Positions 34,249-43,827 are shown, numbered from the stretch's first letter. The stretch: 64,000 bases of DNA from Allochromatium humboldtianum (GCF_013385175.1 NZ_JABZEO010000001.1:124001-188000); one strand, 5' to 3'. Translations and numbers: made by a program. The notes: generated by a model from the sequence alone, not told the origin.

Positions 34249-35397
34249 ATGTTGCATCGAATCCATGACAGACTGACGTTGGCGTTCATCCTCACGATGG
34301 CAGGCAACCTGACCCTGGCCGGGGAATCGCCCATGTCGTCGCTCCAGGGCAACCCGACACGGGTGCTGGAGAGCGCGCATCTGACCGACATGGACGCGCT
34401 GATCGAGCGCCTGGCCGACAAGCGCGTGATCTTCGTCGGCGAGCAGCACGACCGCTACGCCGATCATCTCAACCAAGCGGCCATCATCGAAGGTCTGCTG
34501 GCGCGTGGTCGCTCGGTGGCCATCGGGATGGAGATGTTCCAGCAGCCCTATCAGCCGGCGCTCGACGCCTATGTCGCCGGTGAGATCGACGAGGCCGAGC
34601 TACTTCGCCGCACCCAGTATTTCGACCGCTGGCGCTTCGACTACCGGCTCTATCGTCCCATCCTGCGCTTGGCACGCGCACATCGGATTCCGGTGATCGC
34701 ACTCAACCTCGAATCCGAACTCACACGTCAGGTCGGCGATGGCGGGGTCGCGAGCCTGAGCGAAGCCGATCGCGCGCGCCTGCCCGAGATCGACCGCTCG
34801 GACGCGGACCATCGCGCACGGCTGGAGGCGATCTTCAAGCACCATCCAGCCGAACAGCAGCGTGACTTCGAACACTTCCTGGAGGTCCAACTCCTCTGGG
34901 ACGAGGGCATGGCCGAACGCGCGGCGCGCTACCTGACCGAGCACCCTGAACGCACGCTGGTCGTGATCAGTGGCGACGGCCACATCGAATACGGTCAGGG
35001 TATCCCCAAACGGCTCGCCCGCCGCGTGCCGGTCCCCATGGCCACTCTGCTCGATGGCCAGGGGCGCACACCGGATCCGAGTGCCGCCGACTTCTTCCTC
35101 TATCCGGATCCAGTCGAATTGCCGCCTACGGGCAAACTCGGCGTACTGCTCGGCCAGCCGGCGGCAGAAGGCGGGATGACGATCGATGGTTTTGCCGAAG
35201 ACAGCGGCGCGAAGACGGCCGGTCTGCAGGTCGGCGATCGTCTCGTCCGGGTCGACGGACAGCCAATCGCAAGCTATGCCGACATCCGTCTTGCCCTGCT
35301 CGATGCCGAACCGAATGGCAAGGTCGAGGTCGAGGCGATCCGCTCGCGTCGGCTCGGTGGCGACGAGCAACTGACGGTCGAGGTCGAGCTACGTTGA
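34249..35397 (+). CDS. ChaN-like haem/iron-binding domain protein with C-terminal PDZ domain
   Basis: The 382-aa protein has a hydrophobic, signal-like N-terminus (LTLAFILTMAGNLTLAG), a ChaN domain (PF04187-type; KRVIFVGEQHDRYADHLNQ, GMEMFQQPYQPAL, VISGDGHIEYGQGIP) and a PDZ domain from about residue 295 (LGVLLGQ, then GFAEDSGAKTAGLQVGDRLVRVDG). ChaN binds haem and is linked to iron uptake in other bacteria; its His residues lie in the GEQHD and SGDGH blocks, both present. The PDZ addition is common in proteobacterial members and suggests a peptide or membrane partner. It is expressed alone, divergent from the carbamoyltransferase. Confidence 0.87.
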   Translation: MLHRIHDRLTLAFILTMAGNLTLAGESPMSSLQGNPTRVLESAHLTDMDALIERLADKRVIFVGEQHDRYADHLNQAAIIEGLLARGRSVAIGMEMFQQPYQPALDAYVAGEIDEAELLRRTQYFDRWRFDYRLYRPILRLARAHRIPVIALNLESELTRQVGDGGVASLSEADRARLPEIDRSDADHRARLEAIFKHHPAEQQRDFEHFLEVQLLWDEGMAERAARYLTEHPERTLVVISGDGHIEYGQGIPKRLARRVPVPMATLLDGQGRTPDPSAADFFLYPDPVELPPTGKLGVLLGQPAAEGGMTIDGFAEDSGAKTAGLQVGDRLVRVDGQPIASYADIRLALLDAEPNGKVEVEAIRSRRLGGDEQLTVEVELR

Positions 35398-35477
35398 ATC
35401 GACTGGGGTATACTTCGATGCGCGCTTGGTTCGCGCATGGGTCGTGATATCTTCAAACAGTGCCGTGGGAGTTGACA

Positions 35478-36452
35478 ATGAATAGCGATATCTCCTTGAT
35501 TCGAATCTCGAGCCTGCTGCTCGTCGTCGCTGGCTCGACGATCGAGCCGGCGGGTGCAGACAGCCTGCTGTTTCCCGTGCTGGTCAGCAATGCTCCTAAC
35601 GTGACCACGATCGCCTCGGTCGTGGATGGACCCACCGCCGGCGGGGGGGCGACCCATCTGACGTACATCTATCGCTACAAAGACGCTTTCGACTCCTCCG
35701 GGGTGGCGAATCGGAATGGAAACTGCTCGACCAGAACCCTGACTCGCTCATCGATCAGTGGTGACGTGGTCAGCTTCGATGTCGCCGGCGCCTTCGAGGG
35801 CGGCAATGCCCTGTTCGGAGATGCCAATTTCTATGGCGGGGGCTTCGGACTCGGCGTGACCGGGCCACAGCGTGGTTATCTGCTGGTGACGAACACCAAC
35901 TCCACGGGCAGCCCCTTGGCGGTGGGTGACAATCTGGATCTGTCCGGTGAGTTCGTCGTCATGGAGATCGCGGGTGGAGCCGCCTGGGGCGGGAAGGCCA
36001 TCAATGACGTCAATCGGGAAAACTTCGATTTCATCAATGCCAATATCGCCGGCGGTGGCGTCTATTCGGCGCTTCCCTCGAATGGGACGCCTTACCGTCG
36101 TTTCACCTTTGCGCCACCCAGCGAATGGTCCACACGCTTCTTCGTGACGCCGATCGGCGCCAACATGGATTCCGCTCAATTGACGGCTCCCGTATCCGTA
36201 GCCGATCTCTATGACCGGGATGGTCAGTCCCGACCCTTTACCTCCATCGTTTTGAGCGTGACCTGTACTGCAGCCGTCGACCTGCGGGATCTGGTCGACA
36301 GCAGTACCTGGGCAGCGGTCGAGAATACCGGTGGCTGGGCCTCTTTCGGGGCGAACGATGCCGTCATCTACAAGCTCGAATATTCCTCTGATCCACAATA
36401 CAACGGAACGGTCAACAATGGGTTCCTGCTCAGTGACTCTGCGCTTCCATAG
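35478..36452 (+). CDS. Exported protein of unknown function
   Basis: ATG 35478 (GGGAG nine bases upstream) gives 324 residues: a signal peptide (ISLIRISSLLLVVAGSTIEPAGA) and a Gly/Ser/Asn-rich, beta-type mature region with two or three cysteines and no recognised enzyme motif (for example NFYGGGFGLGVTGPQRGYLLVTNTN). Composition suggests a periplasmic or surface beta-structure. A strong terminator follows at 36481-36510, so it appears to be a single-gene unit. Confidence 0.75.
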   Translation: MNSDISLIRISSLLLVVAGSTIEPAGADSLLFPVLVSNAPNVTTIASVVDGPTAGGGATHLTYIYRYKDAFDSSGVANRNGNCSTRTLTRSSISGDVVSFDVAGAFEGGNALFGDANFYGGGFGLGVTGPQRGYLLVTNTNSTGSPLAVGDNLDLSGEFVVMEIAGGAAWGGKAINDVNRENFDFINANIAGGGVYSALPSNGTPYRRFTFAPPSEWSTRFFVTPIGANMDSAQLTAPVSVADLYDRDGQSRPFTSIVLSVTCTAAVDLRDLVDSSTWAAVENTGGWASFGANDAVIYKLEYSSDPQYNGTVNNGFLLSDSALP

Positions 36453-36480
36453 TTGACAGGGGGTTCTCGTTCTTCGACGG

Positions 36481-36510
36481 AAAAGAGGGTCTCCCTCTTT
36501 TCTGTTTTTT
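36481..36510 (+). terminator. Rho-independent terminator
   Basis: AAAAGAGGG (36481-36489) and CCCTCTTTT (36493-36501) form a perfect 9-bp stem with a 3-base loop, followed by CTGTTTTTT. It lies 29 bases after the exported-protein stop and 31 before the next start. Confidence 0.88.
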
Positions 36511-36541
36511 ATCGGCGGTTTTTGGTGCTTCAGGGTGCAGC

Positions 36542-38227
36542 ATGAGTGATCGCAATCCTTGCAGGGCAGGCAGATCGATAGCGATTGCGCTTGCATTGAG
36601 CTGCTCCGGTGGCGCCCTGGCGGAATCCATGTCTCGTGGCGGTCCCGTGGACGTCGGGGTCGAGCCTCTGCTCGCCGGCGATAGGGCCGCTTACGTCGGC
36701 CAGGACGGTCTGTATTCGATCACGAGGGAACTCGCGTCTCCACAGCCGATCGGGCCGCGTCTCGAATCGACGCGAGTTCGCGTGTTGAGTCCCGGATTGC
36801 ATGACGCCGGCGGGCGCTCGACGGCGGTCTGGCTGGAAAAGCGGCCCGAGGGCAATCGGTTGCTCGCATCCGCTTGCGGCGACGGCAAAGCCTGTTGGGA
36901 TTCGGTCGAAGCGATGGCTGACAAGATCGGCTCGACCCTGATACGTCTGGAGCCGGTCGGCGACGGGCTCTATGCGATCGATGCGACCCTAGGCAAGAAG
37001 CCAGCTTTGTCTTTGACTCGACTTTCTGACTCGGACATATCATCACGTCAGAGCTTGCCGATCCCGAATCTCGATGAATTGGGCGAGATCTCGACACTGT
37101 CCCTGGATCGGACGCTGTACATCTTCTTCAATGGTCGCCGGATGGGGCGTGAACTCATCGGGGTGCTCGCATACGACACCCTGTCCGAAAAAGTCTCCTC
37201 ACTGGAGACTGTGGTCGAAACGCCTTTCACGCCGCTGATCGAGGCGCTGGTCATCGCGAAACGCCCCGCGCTTCTGTTCAAGGCCTATGAGCAAGGCCAT
37301 TTCTCCCTGAATCTGGCCGTGCGCGAGGGCGATGGCTGGCGCGTCTCGCCGGTCGCCGGGGCCGATGGACTCGATGTCGCCCGTCTCGACTGGCACGTCT
37401 GGCCGGACGCCAGACTGCTCGTGGTGTTCAGCGGCGAGCAGCGGGAGAGGACCAAGCAAAGAGTCTATGCCGCGCTCAGCGACGACCTGGGCGCCCACTG
37501 GCGAACGCAGCAATTGGACAGCGCTGAATTCGCCAATACCCGAGCCTGGCTTCCGCGTCTGACCGTCGATGGGGAGCGCGTGGCCGTGGTGTGGGAGGAT
37601 TCGCGTGACATTCGCGCACGTATCCGTATGCAGCTATCCGGGGATCGAGGCGAGCACTGGCTCGCGCGGGACATCCCCCTGTCGGCGCAGAGCGCCTATG
37701 CCATGCGTCCCCGGATCGATCATATCGATGGCGAACTCTCGGTGGCCTGGCATCAGTATCGCTCGGACAGTCGGGATCGAGCGGATCTGATCCTGCGGAC
37801 ACTGAGCTGGGACGAAGCCAGGGCGATGGCCAGCCAAGCCGAAGCGACGTCCGCACCAGCCGACAGGACGTCGGAACTGGAGAGCGCCGTGCAGGCGGTC
37901 TGGAGGGCGATCACGGCCGGGGATCGAGCGGCTGTCTATGAAGCCTATGATCCGTTCTATCGGGCCAAGGTGGATTTCGAGCGATACCGATCCAGCGTGA
38001 CTCCTTTGGCGCTCCAGGGATACGCGATCCAGGATCTGGTCGTCCAGGGCAACGAGGCCCAAGTAACCATTCTGGCCGACCTCCCCTCCGTCCCAGCGGA
38101 CGAACGTTCCAAGGGTTCAGGTGCGCCCCTTCGTTATATGATCCGGGATACCTGGCTCCATATCGACGGACGCTGGTATCGGAAGTTCGTCGACGATCTC
38201 TCCGGAGCCAGCGCCATCGCTTATTAG
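36542..38227 (+). CDS. Exported Asp-box (sialidase-like) propeller protein with NTF2-like tail
   Basis: The 561-aa protein has a signal peptide (SIAIALALSCSGGALA) and a long beta-rich region with at least two Asp-box motifs: LSDDLGAHWRTQQL and LSGDRGEHWLARDI (S-x-D-x-G-x-x-W). These are typical of BNR/sialidase-type propellers. From about residue 445 a separate alpha+beta domain (SAVQAVWRAITAGDRAAVYEAYDPFYRAK, ending IDGRWYRKFVDDL) resembles an NTF2/SnoaL-like domain. The catalytic Arg triad of true sialidases was not identified, so it may be a binding protein. Its promoter must lie in the short gap after the terminator or be read through from upstream. Confidence 0.75.
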   Translation: MSDRNPCRAGRSIAIALALSCSGGALAESMSRGGPVDVGVEPLLAGDRAAYVGQDGLYSITRELASPQPIGPRLESTRVRVLSPGLHDAGGRSTAVWLEKRPEGNRLLASACGDGKACWDSVEAMADKIGSTLIRLEPVGDGLYAIDATLGKKPALSLTRLSDSDISSRQSLPIPNLDELGEISTLSLDRTLYIFFNGRRMGRELIGVLAYDTLSEKVSSLETVVETPFTPLIEALVIAKRPALLFKAYEQGHFSLNLAVREGDGWRVSPVAGADGLDVARLDWHVWPDARLLVVFSGEQRERTKQRVYAALSDDLGAHWRTQQLDSAEFANTRAWLPRLTVDGERVAVVWEDSRDIRARIRMQLSGDRGEHWLARDIPLSAQSAYAMRPRIDHIDGELSVAWHQYRSDSRDRADLILRTLSWDEARAMASQAEATSAPADRTSELESAVQAVWRAITAGDRAAVYEAYDPFYRAKVDFERYRSSVTPLALQGYAIQDLVVQGNEAQVTILADLPSVPADERSKGSGAPLRYMIRDTWLHIDGRWYRKFVDDLSGASAIAY

Positions 38228-38298
38228 TCTTCGTCGCGTATTGCGGACATGGCCGTTATGACGGCCATCTCGCACCACCCCCACAGGCCAAGCCCAAC

Positions 38299-39630
38299 TT
38301 GACTCCGACTCCCCGAAAGACCCCAGAACTCCTGGCCCCGGCCGGCACGCTGCGCAACCTGCGCTATGCGCTCGCTTATGGCGCCGATGCCGTCTATGCC
38401 GGTCTGCCGCGCTACAGTCTGCGCGTGCGCAACAACGACTTCGATCTGGCCAATCTGGCCACGGGGATCGCCGAGACGCACCGACAGGGCAAGCGGCTCT
38501 ATCTGGCGGCCAACCTCATGCCGCACGGAGCCAAGCTCAAGACCTTCATCGACGACATGCAGCCCATCGTCGAGCTGGGGCCGGACGGACTGATCATGGC
38601 CGATCCGGGCCTGATCATGCTGGCACGCGAGCAGTGGCCCGAACTGCCGATCCATCTCTCGGTGCAGGCCAACACGGTCAATGCCGCTGCCGTGCGCTTC
38701 TGGCAGCGGCAGGGGCTCAAGCGCGTCATCCTCTCGCGTGAACTGTCGCTCTCGGCCATCGCCGAGATCCGTGACGCCTGTCCCGACATGGAACTCGAAG
38801 TCTTCGTCCATGGCGCGCTCTGCATCGCCTATTCGGGGCGCTGTCTGCTTTCCGGCTACTTCAATCATCGCGATGCCAACCAGGGGGCCTGTACCAATGC
38901 CTGCCGCTGGGAGTACCGGCTGAGCGAGGCCGAAGCCGGGCAGGGGGGCGCACTCGACCAAGTTTACGAACAGGCTGAAACCGAATCGGATCCGGCGCCG
39001 CGTCATCCGTCCGCCGAATCGATCTATCTGCTGGAAGAGGCCCAACGCCCCGGCGACTACATGCCGATCTTCGAGGACGAGCACGGCACCTATATCCTCA
39101 ACTCGCGCGATCTGTGCGCCATCGAGCATGTCGAGCGTCTGGCGGCCATGGGGATCGACTGTCTGAAGATCGAGGGGCGTACCAAATCGCACTACTATGT
39201 CGCGCGCGCCACCCAAGCCTATCGCGCGGCCATCGACGACGCGGCCGCCGGACGCCCCTTCCGGCCCGAACTCAAGCACGATCTGGAAGGCCTGGCCAAT
39301 CGCGGCTATACCGAGGGCTTCTATCGCCGTCATGCCCCGCATGAAACACAAAACTATACCGACGGCGTCTCACGCAACCGGCGCCGGATCTTCGTCGGCG
39401 ACGTGCGCGACGCCGAGCCGGGCTGGGTCGAGGTCGAGGTCAAGAACCGCTTTGCACTCGGCGATACGCTGGAACTGATGACGCCGAGCGGCAACCATGA
39501 CTTTCGGTTGGAATGTCTGGAGAACTCGACCGGCGAGCCGCTGGAGGTCGCCCCCGGCTCCGGCTGGCGAGTGCGAATCCCGGTGCCCGATCCCGTTGGC
39601 GACAGCGCCTTGCTGACGCGCGCGCTTTAA
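38299..39630 (+). CDS. trhP: U32-family tRNA 5-hydroxyuridine synthase TrhP (YegQ)
   Basis: The 443-aa protein matches YegQ/TrhP closely: PELLAPAGTLRNLRYALAYGADAVYAG, SLRVRNNDF, FVHGALCIAYSGRCLLSGY, NQGACTNACRWEY (cluster-type cysteines), EDEHGTYILNSRDLCAI and IEGRTKSHYYVAR. TrhP, with prephenate, hydroxylates U34 of tRNA to ho5U, the substrate of CmoA/CmoB, whose genes lie 24 kb away. The start is TTG at 38299; no ATG is available before the conserved core. Its stop overlaps the convergent YcgN-type gene by 4 bases. Confidence 0.92.
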   Translation: MTPTPRKTPELLAPAGTLRNLRYALAYGADAVYAGLPRYSLRVRNNDFDLANLATGIAETHRQGKRLYLAANLMPHGAKLKTFIDDMQPIVELGPDGLIMADPGLIMLAREQWPELPIHLSVQANTVNAAAVRFWQRQGLKRVILSRELSLSAIAEIRDACPDMELEVFVHGALCIAYSGRCLLSGYFNHRDANQGACTNACRWEYRLSEAEAGQGGALDQVYEQAETESDPAPRHPSAESIYLLEEAQRPGDYMPIFEDEHGTYILNSRDLCAIEHVERLAAMGIDCLKIEGRTKSHYYVARATQAYRAAIDDAAAGRPFRPELKHDLEGLANRGYTEGFYRRHAPHETQNYTDGVSRNRRRIFVGDVRDAEPGWVEVEVKNRFALGDTLELMTPSGNHDFRLECLENSTGEPLEVAPGSGWRVRIPVPDPVGDSALLTRAL

Positions 39631-40061
39631 CGAATCCAGTCGATGAGGTTCATCAGCGGATCTTCGCCCGTCTCGGGTCCGATGACACGCCCGAACACAC
39701 TCTGCCCAGCCTCCAGGACCGAGTCGGGGTCGCCGCTGACGAGCGGATGCCAGCTTGGCAGCGGCTTGCCCTCGGCCAGGAGCCGATAGGCACAGGTCTC
39801 CGGCAGCCACTTGGGCCAGGCCAGCACCTGGGGCACGATGGTCACGCAGTCGGGCATGAGCCGGGCGCGGTCGGCATAATGACGACAACGGCAGGTCTTG
39901 AGGTCGAGCAGGGCGCAGGCCACGCGCGAGTAGACGATGTTGCCGGTCTCCTCGTCCTCGAACTTTTCCAGACAGCACTTGCCGCAGCCGTCGCAGAGCG
40001 ACTCCCACTGCTCGGCGGTCAATTCGGTCAGGGGCGTGGTTTCCCAAAAGCGTTCGTTCAT
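39627..40061 (-). CDS. YcgN-family (UPF0260) cysteine-cluster protein
   Basis: The 144 residues from ATG 40061 start MNERFWETTPL, aligning with E. coli YcgN at its FW. An upstream ATG (40094) would add 11 residues. Conserved cysteines appear in SLCDGCGKCCLEKF, SRVACALLDLKTCRCRHYADR, PDCV and LPETCAYRLLAEGKPLPSWHPL, suggesting a metal (zinc or Fe-S) site. The protein is small and cytosolic, with no established function. It is convergent with trhP. Confidence 0.9.
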   Translation of the reverse strand: MNERFWETTPLTELTAEQWESLCDGCGKCCLEKFEDEETGNIVYSRVACALLDLKTCRCRHYADRARLMPDCVTIVPQVLAWPKWLPETCAYRLLAEGKPLPSWHPLVSGDPDSVLEAGQSVFGRVIGPETGEDPLMNLIDWIR

Positions 40062-40228
40062 CGGGTGAGGACTCGTGTTTGGCTTGGCGGCCATGGATCA
40101 CGGCCGGTGAGACTGGATCGGGACGCCGATTCTGAGGCCAGGATGTCCGGCCGTCGACCACATTCGATCTCGGGCGTTCGAACCGTTACCGATCGATGAT
40201 CGACATTGATGCGGAGGAGAACGAGAGT

Positions 40229-40759
40229 ATGTGCCATGACGCTCAGTGCCTGATCGAGACGCCGATCGGCCGATTGGGCCTGCATTGGCGGGGCGATGTC
40301 CTGACCGGCATCGATCTGGACCCGCCGCCGACTGCTCACCCGCCACCATCAGGATGTGAGCCGCCACGTCCGCCACAGGCGATCATGGACCAGCTCGATG
40401 CCTATTTCCACACCCCTGAAACGCACTTCGATCTACCGCTGGGGCTGACCGGAACGGCGTTTCAGCAACGGGTGTGGGCGCTGTTGCGCACCATTCCCGT
40501 TGGCCAGACGCGCACCTATGGCGAGATCGCCCGCGAACTCGGCAGCGCGGCACGCGCCGTCGGACAGGCCTGCCGTGCCAATCCCTGTCCCATCGTGGTG
40601 CCCTGTCATCGCGTCGTCGGCCGGCACGGACTGGGCGGCTTCGCCGGAGACCGGACGGGCCGGCGGCTCGCCATCAAGCGCCGACTGCTGGAACACGAGG
40701 GCGTTTTACGGTATTCAACGCCGACCGACAGCACGCTCGGGCCGGCACCGGCCCCCTGA
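40229..40759 (+). CDS. ogt: Methylated-DNA-[protein]-cysteine S-methyltransferase
   Basis: The protein has the helix-turn-helix/active-site domain of Ogt/AGT: GTAFQQRVWALLRTIPVGQTRTYGEIA, then NPCPIVVPCHRVVG with the acceptor cysteine, and GGFAGDRTGRRLAIKRRLLEHEG. It removes O6-methylguanine and related lesions by a suicide transfer. ATG 40229 (176 aa) follows GGAGGAGAA and directly precedes the domain (MCHDAQCLIETPIGRLGLHW); ATG 40196 would add 11 residues. The N-terminal domain lacks the Ada zinc module. xerD follows after 7 bases. Confidence 0.92.
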   Translation: MCHDAQCLIETPIGRLGLHWRGDVLTGIDLDPPPTAHPPPSGCEPPRPPQAIMDQLDAYFHTPETHFDLPLGLTGTAFQQRVWALLRTIPVGQTRTYGEIARELGSAARAVGQACRANPCPIVVPCHRVVGRHGLGGFAGDRTGRRLAIKRRLLEHEGVLRYSTPTDSTLGPAPAP

Positions 40760-40766
40760 AGACAGG

Positions 40767-41660
40767 ATGGACGACCGCACACTGATCGAAGGTTTCGCCG
40801 ATGCGCTCTGGATGGAACGCGGCCTGAGCCGGAACACGCTCACCGCCTATCAGTCGGACCTGCGCGCCTTCGCCCACTGGCTGAACCAGGAGCGCGGGCG
40901 CTCGCTGATCGCCGCCGAGCGCGCCGATCTGCTCGACTATCTGGCCCGACTCGCCCAGCAGGGACGCAACCCGCGCTCCAGCGCGCGTCTGCTCTCCTGT
41001 CTGCGCCAGTTCTATCAACATCTGCGTCGGCGCGGTCTGATCGAGGTCGATCCCAGCGCCCGTGTCGAGGCGCCCAAGCTCGGACGCCCGCTACCCAAGA
41101 GCCTGAGCGAGGCCGACGTCGAAGCCCTGCTCAACGCCCCGGACACCGAAGACGCACGCGGCCATCGCGACCGCACCATGCTGGAAGTGCTCTATGCCAG
41201 CGGTCTGCGCGTCAGCGAACTGGTCAATCTCACCCCGAGCCAGGTCAGTCTGACCCAGGGCGTGGTGCGCATCCTCGGCAAGGGCGGCAAGGAGCGTCTG
41301 GTGCCGCTCGGCGAGGACGCCTGCGACTGGCTGCGCGACTATGCACGCGGTCCACGGCTGGACATCCTCGGCGGCCGGGTCAGCGACTTCCTGTTTCCGA
41401 CCAGCCGCAGCGACTGCATGACGCGCCAGGCCTTCTGGCAGCTCATCAAGCGCTATGCCATCCAGGCCGGGATCGCCAAACCACTCTCCCCGCACACTCT
41501 GCGCCACGCCTTCGCCACCCACCTTCTCAATCACGGCGCCGATCTGCGCGTCGTACAGATGTTGCTCGGTCACAGCGACCTCTCGACCACACAGATCTAC
41601 ACCCATGTGGCACGCGAGCGACTCAAACGGCTCCATGCGCGTCATCATCCGCGTGGTTGA
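40767..41660 (+). CDS. xerD: Site-specific tyrosine recombinase XerD
   Basis: From ATG 40767 the 297 residues cover the SAM-like core-binding domain (FADALWMERGLSRNTLTAYQSDLRAF) and the catalytic domain: Arg in YASGLRVSELVNL, Lys in LGKGGKERLVPLG, HTLRHAFATHLL (H-x-x-R), LGHSDLSTTQIY with His and the nucleophile Tyr278. Length and sequence fit XerD (298 in E. coli) rather than XerC or a phage integrase. With XerC it resolves chromosome dimers at dif. The longer frame upstream inside ogt is a shadow. Confidence 0.94.
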   Translation: MDDRTLIEGFADALWMERGLSRNTLTAYQSDLRAFAHWLNQERGRSLIAAERADLLDYLARLAQQGRNPRSSARLLSCLRQFYQHLRRRGLIEVDPSARVEAPKLGRPLPKSLSEADVEALLNAPDTEDARGHRDRTMLEVLYASGLRVSELVNLTPSQVSLTQGVVRILGKGGKERLVPLGEDACDWLRDYARGPRLDILGGRVSDFLFPTSRSDCMTRQAFWQLIKRYAIQAGIAKPLSPHTLRHAFATHLLNHGADLRVVQMLLGHSDLSTTQIYTHVARERLKRLHARHHPRG

Positions 41661-41771
41661 AAGCTGGAGGCGACACACGGCCCTCAATCCCAGACGCCAG
41701 AACTCCGCCGAATGGGTTAAGATTCAGACCATTCATCACTCGACACCGTCCTACCGAGAGCCTTACCCGTC

Positions 41772-42254
41772 ATGCCTTCATTCGACGTCGTCTCCGAGAT
41801 CGATCTGCAAGAGGTGCGCAACGCGGTCGATCAGTCCAACCGCGAGATCGGCACCCGCTTCGATTTCAAGGGCGTCAAAGCCAGTTTCGAGCTGAGCGAC
41901 GACAAGATCCTGCTCACCGGCGAGCAGGAGTTCCACCTCCAGCAGATGATGGATATCCTGCGCCAAAAGCTGGTCAAACGCGGAATCGACCTGGCGAGTC
42001 TCGACCCCGGCGAACCTGTGACCAACCTGAGCAGCGCGCGTCAGGAGGTCAAGCTCAAGCAGGGCGTCGACTCCGACACCGCCAAGACCCTGGTCAAGGC
42101 CATCAAGGCGAGCAAGGTCAAGGTGCAGGCCCAGATCCAGGGCGATCAGCTCCGCGTCACCGGCAAGAAGCGCGACGATCTCCAGGAGGTCATCGCGCTC
42201 CTGCGTGGCGGTGACTGGGGGCTGCCGTTACAGTTCAACAATTTCCGCGACTAA
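41772..42254 (+). CDS. yajQ: YajQ-family nucleotide-binding protein
   Basis: The 160-aa protein matches YajQ throughout: [52 protein letters not shown] and the C-terminal [21 protein letters not shown]. Two ferredoxin-like repeats form a nucleotide/RNA-binding fold; some members bind cyclic-di-GMP and affect transcription. It sits between xerD and dsbC with its own 111-base upstream gap. Confidence 0.94.
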   Translation: MPSFDVVSEIDLQEVRNAVDQSNREIGTRFDFKGVKASFELSDDKILLTGEQEFHLQQMMDILRQKLVKRGIDLASLDPGEPVTNLSSARQEVKLKQGVDSDTAKTLVKAIKASKVKVQAQIQGDQLRVTGKKRDDLQEVIALLRGGDWGLPLQFNNFRD

Positions 42255-42267
42255 GGTTTCGACACCC

Positions 42268-43002
42268 ATGAACAGACCGACCCAACGCCTCCTGATCGCC
42301 GCCGCGCTGGTGCTCTCCAGCGGCTTGGCGCTCGCCTCGCCCGAGCAGAAGATCCGTGCAGCGCTCAAGGAGATCGCGCCCGATCTCAAAGTCACCAACA
42401 TCCAGGCCTCGCCGATCAAGGGGCTCTACGAGGTCATGGCCGGCACCGATCTGATGTACATCACCGCCGATGGCCGTCATTTCATCAGCGGTCACATCGT
42501 CGATCTCAAGACGCGCGAGGATCTCACCGAGCCGCGTCTGTCCGAGGCGCGCAAGCGGCTGATCGACGGTATCGGCGAGAACGAAATGGTCGTCTTCGGC
42601 GACAAGGACGCTGAACACACCATCACCGTCTTCACTGACATCGAGTGCGGTTACTGCCGCAAGCTGCACAGCCAGATCGCCGACTACGAGAAGGAAGGCA
42701 TCCGGGTGCGTTACCTGTTCTTCCCGCGTGCCGGCAAGGGCAGTCCGGCTTACGACGAGGCCGTCTCGGTCTGGTGCGCCGGTGACGATGAGGCTCGTCG
42801 CACGGCCATGACCAAGGCGAAGGCCGGTGAGTCGATCGCCTCCAAGACCTGCGACAATCCGGTCGAGGAACACATGGCGCTCGGGGCCGATCTCGGGCTG
42901 CGCGGAACCCCGGCGATCATCACCGATAGCGGCGAGATGATTCCCGGCTATGTCGAGCCCAAGCGTCTGGCCGCCCAGCTCAACGGCCAGTCCGGCGGCT
43001 GA
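42268..43002 (+). CDS. dsbC: Periplasmic disulfide isomerase DsbC
   Basis: ATG 42268 gives 244 residues: signal peptide (MNRPTQRLLIAAALVLSSGLALA), a dimerisation domain (about 25-85) and a thioredoxin domain with the active site CGYC at 127-130 (TDIECGYCRKLH) and the cis-Pro block LRGTPAIIT. A second cysteine pair (VWCAGD and SKTCDNP) matches the structural disulfide. DsbC reshuffles wrong disulfides in the periplasm and is kept reduced by DsbD. The xerD-dsbC neighbourhood is also found in Pseudomonas. Confidence 0.95.
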   Translation: MNRPTQRLLIAAALVLSSGLALASPEQKIRAALKEIAPDLKVTNIQASPIKGLYEVMAGTDLMYITADGRHFISGHIVDLKTREDLTEPRLSEARKRLIDGIGENEMVVFGDKDAEHTITVFTDIECGYCRKLHSQIADYEKEGIRVRYLFFPRAGKGSPAYDEAVSVWCAGDDEARRTAMTKAKAGESIASKTCDNPVEEHMALGADLGLRGTPAIITDSGEMIPGYVEPKRLAAQLNGQSGG

Positions 43003-43029
43003 GCGAGCACCCGGCCCGAGCGCGCCGTG

Positions 43030-43812
43030 ATGGACGCCAAGCCCGTCAGTGCTTTCGAACTGGACTTCGCCTGGCGCACCGATCAGGGACGGGTGCGCCA
43101 GCGCAATGAGGACGCGGTGGTCGTGCGTCCCGAGTTCGGTCTGGTCGTGGTCGCCGATGGTGTCGGCGGGGCCACGGCCGGTCATGTCGCCAGCCGTCTG
43201 GCGACCGAGACCATCGCCGAGCGCTTCAGCCGGCGCGTCGGCGCCAGCGCCAATGCCGAGAAGGCGCGGCTCTATCTCCAGGCCGCCGTCGAGGAGGCCA
43301 ACATCACCATCCTGCGCCATGCCAAGGACAACCGCGAATGCTCCGGCATGGGCACGACCGTGGTCGTCGGTGCGGTCGGCCGGGACTGGCTGGCCTTCGC
43401 CCATGTCGGCGACTCGCGACTCTACCGACTACGCGGCGAGGAGCTGGTCCAGCTCTCACGTGACCATTCGTTCATCCAGGAGGTCGTCGATCAGGGGTTC
43501 TTCAACACGCGCGAGGATGCTCGCCGTTATGGGATCGGCGAGAACATCCTGACCCGCGCCCTGGGGTCGACGCCGAGCGTGGCCGTTTCATCGGATGTGA
43601 TCGCGATCGACAGCGGCGATCTCTTTCTGTTCTGCACGGATGGGCTGAGCGGTCTGGTTCCGGATGACTGGCTGACGCAGATCCTGAGTTCGATCGGGGA
43701 CGACCCGCTCGAATCGGCCGCCGATGCGCTGGTGCGGCTGGCCAACGAGCGCGGCGGAAACGACAACATCACGCTCGCCCTGCTGCGCGTCGGGGAGCGT
43801 CTGGCGGTCTGA
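43030..43812 (+). CDS. PP2C-type serine/threonine protein phosphatase
   Basis: The 260-aa protein carries the metal-binding PP2C motifs: RQRNEDAVVV, VVADGVGGATAGHVAS (metal-binding Asp), GMGTTVVVGAVGRDWLAFAHVGDSRLYRLR, LFCTDGLSGLV and NERGGNDNITLALL. It is a soluble metal-dependent Ser/Thr phosphatase of the PrpC/Stp1 type. ATG 43030 is favoured over the GTG three bases before. No matching kinase or T6SS gene lies nearby, so its target is not indicated. Confidence 0.93.
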   Translation: MDAKPVSAFELDFAWRTDQGRVRQRNEDAVVVRPEFGLVVVADGVGGATAGHVASRLATETIAERFSRRVGASANAEKARLYLQAAVEEANITILRHAKDNRECSGMGTTVVVGAVGRDWLAFAHVGDSRLYRLRGEELVQLSRDHSFIQEVVDQGFFNTREDARRYGIGENILTRALGSTPSVAVSSDVIAIDSGDLFLFCTDGLSGLVPDDWLTQILSSIGDDPLESAADALVRLANERGGNDNITLALLRVGERLAV

Positions 43813-43827
43813 AGCACTGAGATCCGC

